Assembly: GCF_004792695.1 (NCBI RefSeq)
Contig: NZ_SRXU01000001.1
Location: 620,001 to 684,000, forward strand
Direction of reading: 5' to 3'
Source: Sphingomonas naasensis
GTDB lineage: Bacteria > Pseudomonadota > Alphaproteobacteria > Sphingomonadales > Sphingomonadaceae
DNA length: 64,000 bases
This document shows, one piece after another, positions 61,927-64,000 of this stretch (the stretch's first letter is position 1; every line of letters begins with the position of its first letter). Under the pieces are notes generated by a model. It saw only the letters and a list, made by a program, of their open reading frames with translations, was not told the origin of the DNA and did no database searches. The translations under genes and the position numbers were made by a program.

Positions 61927-62493
61927 ATGCCCGCGCCGCCGCCTCCCGATCTCGCCAGCCTGTCGCTCGCCGAGATCGCGCGCCTCGCCGAGGCGAACCG
62001 GCTGCCGCCGGTCGAGAGCTGGAACCCGGCGCATTGCGGCGACAGCGAGATGCGCATCGCCCGCGACGGCACCTGGTATCATCAGGGTTCGCCGATCGGC
62101 CGCGCGGCGATGGTGCGGCTGTTCGCGACGATCCTGCGCCGCGAGCCCGACGGCGGCTTCGTCCTCGTCACTCCGGTCGAGAAGCTCGACATCGCAGTCG
62201 AGGACGCGCCCTTCGTCGCCGTCGAGATGAAGGCCGAGGGCGAAGGCGACGCGATGCGGCTCGCCTTCCGCCTCAACACCGGCGACCTCGTCACTGCCGG
62301 CCCCGATCACCCGCTACGGTTCGCGCAACGCGGCGATGGCCCGCGCCCCTATCTCCATGTCCGCGGCGGGCTCGAGGCGCTGATCGCGCGCCCGGTCTAT
62401 TACGAGCTCGCCCAGATCGCGCTCGCGAATGGCAGCGGACCGCCGGGAGTGTGGAGCAATGGCGCCTTCTTCGCGCTGGAGCCGCAGCCATGA
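61927..62493 (+). CDS. DUF1285 protein
   Basis: A 188-residue protein matching DUF1285: RIARDGTWYHQGSPIGRAAMVRLFATIL, VLVTPVEKLDIAVEDAPFVAV, NTGDLVTAGPDHPLRF. The family is common in alphaproteobacteria, upstream of the CoA-pyrophosphatase and CCA genes, as here. It overlaps the NUDIX gene by 4 bases (ATGA). Function unknown. Confidence 0.88.
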   Translation: MPAPPPPDLASLSLAEIARLAEANRLPPVESWNPAHCGDSEMRIARDGTWYHQGSPIGRAAMVRLFATILRREPDGGFVLVTPVEKLDIAVEDAPFVAVEMKAEGEGDAMRLAFRLNTGDLVTAGPDHPLRFAQRGDGPRPYLHVRGGLEALIARPVYYELAQIALANGSGPPGVWSNGAFFALEPQP

Positions 62494-63086
62494 CGCTCGC
62501 CGAACGGCTCCGCGTCGCGCTCGACGCCGCGCATGCCGACGGGCCGGTGCTGCTCGCCGGCGACCATTTCGAATTCGATCCCGCGATCGCCGGCAATCCC
62601 GCCGCGGTGCTGATCGCGGTCACCGATCGCGCCGCGCCCGGAGTCATCCTCACCCAGCGCACCGAGACGCTGCGCCGCCACCCCGGCCAGGTCGCCTTTC
62701 CCGGCGGCCGCATCGACCCTGAGGACGACGGCCCGATCGGCGCGGCGCTGCGCGAGGCCGAGGAGGAGATCGCCCTCCCCGCCTCGGCGGTCGAGGTGAT
62801 CGGCACCGCCGATCGCTACCGCACCGTCACCGGCTATGAGGTGACCCCCGTGGTCGGCGTGGTCCCGCCCGATCTCGCGCTGGTCCCCGCCGAGGCCGAG
62901 GTCGCGGCGGTGTTCGAGGTCCCGCTCGCCTTCCTGCTCGACAGCGCCAACCACGTCGAGGCGACCGCGCTCTACCAGGGCCGCGAGCGCCGCTATTACG
63001 AGATAGTGTGGGGCGAGCGCCGCATCTGGGGCGCCACCGCGGCGATGCTCGTCAATCTTTCCCGGAGACTACGTTGGACGGCCTGA
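62490..63086 (+). CDS. NUDIX CoA pyrophosphatase
   Basis: A 198-residue NUDIX hydrolase. The NUDIX box GGRIDPEDDGPIGAALREAEEEI matches Gx5Ex7REUxEE (residues about 70-92), preceded by the UPF0035 element LRRHPGQVAFPGG of CoA diphosphatases. It should split CoA to 3',5'-ADP and phosphopantetheine. ATG 62490 overlaps DUF1285; the stop overlaps the CCA-enzyme start by 13 bases. Confidence 0.92.
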   Translation: MTLAERLRVALDAAHADGPVLLAGDHFEFDPAIAGNPAAVLIAVTDRAAPGVILTQRTETLRRHPGQVAFPGGRIDPEDDGPIGAALREAEEEIALPASAVEVIGTADRYRTVTGYEVTPVVGVVPPDLALVPAEAEVAAVFEVPLAFLLDSANHVEATALYQGRERRYYEIVWGERRIWGATAAMLVNLSRRLRWTA

Positions 63087-64000
63087 TTCTACCTGATGCC
63101 CCCTTCCGCAAGCGCATCGGCCTCGCCGAGCTGTGCGAAGCGCTCGGCGTCGCGCAGGGGATGACGCGCTTTGTGGGTGGCGCGGTGCGCGACGCGCTGC
63201 TCGGCAACGAGGTCACCGAGGCCGATGTCGACATCGCCACGCGCCACGCGCCCGAGGCAGTGATGGATTTGCTGCGACAGGCCGGGATTCGCGCGGTGCC
63301 CACCGGGATCGAGCACGGCACGATCACCGCGGTGCTGGCCAGCGGGCCGATCGAGATCACCACGCTGCGCCGCGACGTCTCGACCGACGGCCGCCGCGCC
63401 ACCGTCGCCTTCACCGACGACTGGCGCGCGGACGCCGCGCGCCGCGACTTCACGATGAACGCGCTCTACGCCGATCCGCTGACCGGCGCGATCTTCGACT
63501 ATTTCGGCGGCGTCGCCGATCTCGAGGCGCGCCATGTCCGCTTCATCGGCGATCCGGTTCAGCGCATCGCCGAGGATCATCTGCGCATCCTGCGCTTCTT
63601 CCGCTTCCTCGCCCGCTTCGGCGATCGGGCCGATCCCGCCGGGCTCGATGCCTGCACCGCGCGCGCGAAGGACCTGATGGCGCTGTCGCGCGAGCGCATC
63701 CGCGACGAGCTGCTCAAGCTGCTGGTCGCGCGCGACGCGGTGCGCGTGGTCGCGCTGATGCTCGATCGCGGCATCCTGCTGCCGGTGCTGCCCGAGATCG
63801 TCGCGCCCGATCTGCTCGCGCATCTCGCCGCGCGCGAGGCCGAGGCGGGGATCGCGCCGCATCCGATTCGCCGCCTCTCGGCGCTGCTGCCGCGCGACGC
63901 CGGCCTCGCCGATCAGCTCGGCGCCCGGCTCAAGCTCTCCAATGCCGAGCGCAAGCGGCTGGTGACCGCCGCCGCGGCACCCGAGGGCGCGGCGATGCCG
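63074..64000 (+). CDS. cca: CCA tRNA nucleotidyltransferase, 3'-truncated by window edge
   Basis: The first 309 residues of an enzyme that adds or repairs the tRNA 3'-CCA. Head-domain motifs: RFVGGAVRDALLGNEVTEADVDIATRH with the catalytic Asp pair, RRATVAFTDDWRADAARRDFTMNALYAD, and GDPVQRIAEDHLRILRFFRFLARFG in the neck. The start is TTG 63074 with GGAG six bases upstream, overlapping the NUDIX gene by 13 bases. The frame remains open at 64000. Confidence 0.93.
   Translation, partial: MDGLILPDAPFRKRIGLAELCEALGVAQGMTRFVGGAVRDALLGNEVTEADVDIATRHAPEAVMDLLRQAGIRAVPTGIEHGTITAVLASGPIEITTLRRDVSTDGRRATVAFTDDWRADAARRDFTMNALYADPLTGAIFDYFGGVADLEARHVRFIGDPVQRIAEDHLRILRFFRFLARFGDRADPAGLDACTARAKDLMALSRERIRDELLKLLVARDAVRVVALMLDRGILLPVLPEIVAPDLLAHLAAREAEAGIAPHPIRRLSALLPRDAGLADQLGARLKLSNAERKRLVTAAAAPEGAAMP

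Overview
The window is chromosomal DNA of a high-GC alphaproteobacterium, most likely a Sphingomonas or close sphingomonad. The inference rests on gene content and order: cobA-DUF2849-cysI-DUF934-cysH, tonB-exbB-exbD-exbD, an UPF0262 gene, a coniferyl-type aldehyde dehydrogenase and a large TonB-dependent receptor. GC-rich palindromic repeats scattered between genes fit as well. Coding density is high, almost every gene is metabolic or housekeeping, and I see no phage, insertion sequence, CRISPR array, rRNA or tRNA.

Layout. 1-4.1 kb: ilvB (5'-truncated), ilvN and ilvC for branched-chain amino acids, then a TMEM175-like channel. 4.1-11.1 kb: a TonB-dependent receptor, a pterin cluster (folE, a pteridine-reductase-like SDR, folB), an MDR oxidoreductase, a secreted protein and a PRC-barrel protein. 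11.2-13.7 kb: leuA with a downstream P-loop NTPase, preceded by what I read as a leucine-rich leader peptide and a translational attenuator. 13.7-17 kb: small envelope, stress and DNA-binding proteins and a flavoprotein. 17-19.7 kb: malate synthase G with a MarR regulator. 19.7-20 kb: a probable small RNA with a LacI-type palindrome at its promoter. 20-29.1 kb: aldehyde dehydrogenase, prepilin peptidase, thiolase, SH3 protein, 2-hydroxyacid dehydrogenase, glutamine amidotransferase, a nitronate-monooxygenase-like enzyme and a glycosyltransferase. 29.2-33.6 kb: alpha/beta hydrolase, SelO and astD. 33.6-35.4 kb: a four-gene ArsR/SRPBCC/DUF899/membrane operon with a clear operator. 35.4-39.1 kb: small proteins, a Bax-inhibitor-like membrane protein, a zinc-finger protein and a Tat-exported GH5 mannanase. 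39.2-43.2 kb: the assimilatory sulfate/sulfite reduction operon. 43.4-53.5 kb: a DUF1521 autocleaving-type protein, an Hsp70-like ATPase with an XRE regulator, dnaB, UPF0262, cdd, a VOC protein, a VWA protein with 11-residue repeats, and exported proteins. 53.6-64 kb: sialate esterase, dcd, a TPR gene behind a four-repeat Pho box, the tonB operon, a second folB-like gene, GNAT, DUF1285, a NUDIX CoA pyrophosphatase and the 5' part of a CCA-adding enzyme.

The main novelty is regulatory. The leuA leader (about 13473-13660) combines a 14-residue peptide carrying four Leu codons, a promoter that would start transcription at its GTG, and three mutually complementary CCCTTAGGG-type segments, the last touching the leuA ribosome-binding site. 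Other strong signals are the sRNA at about 19770-19872, the double ATTAG-N6-CTAAT operator overlapping a predicted leaderless arsR promoter (35382-35425), the Pho box at 57095-57134 and the GDPH autocleavage motif in the DUF1521 protein. All calls come from reading the sequence; no database search or folding program was run.
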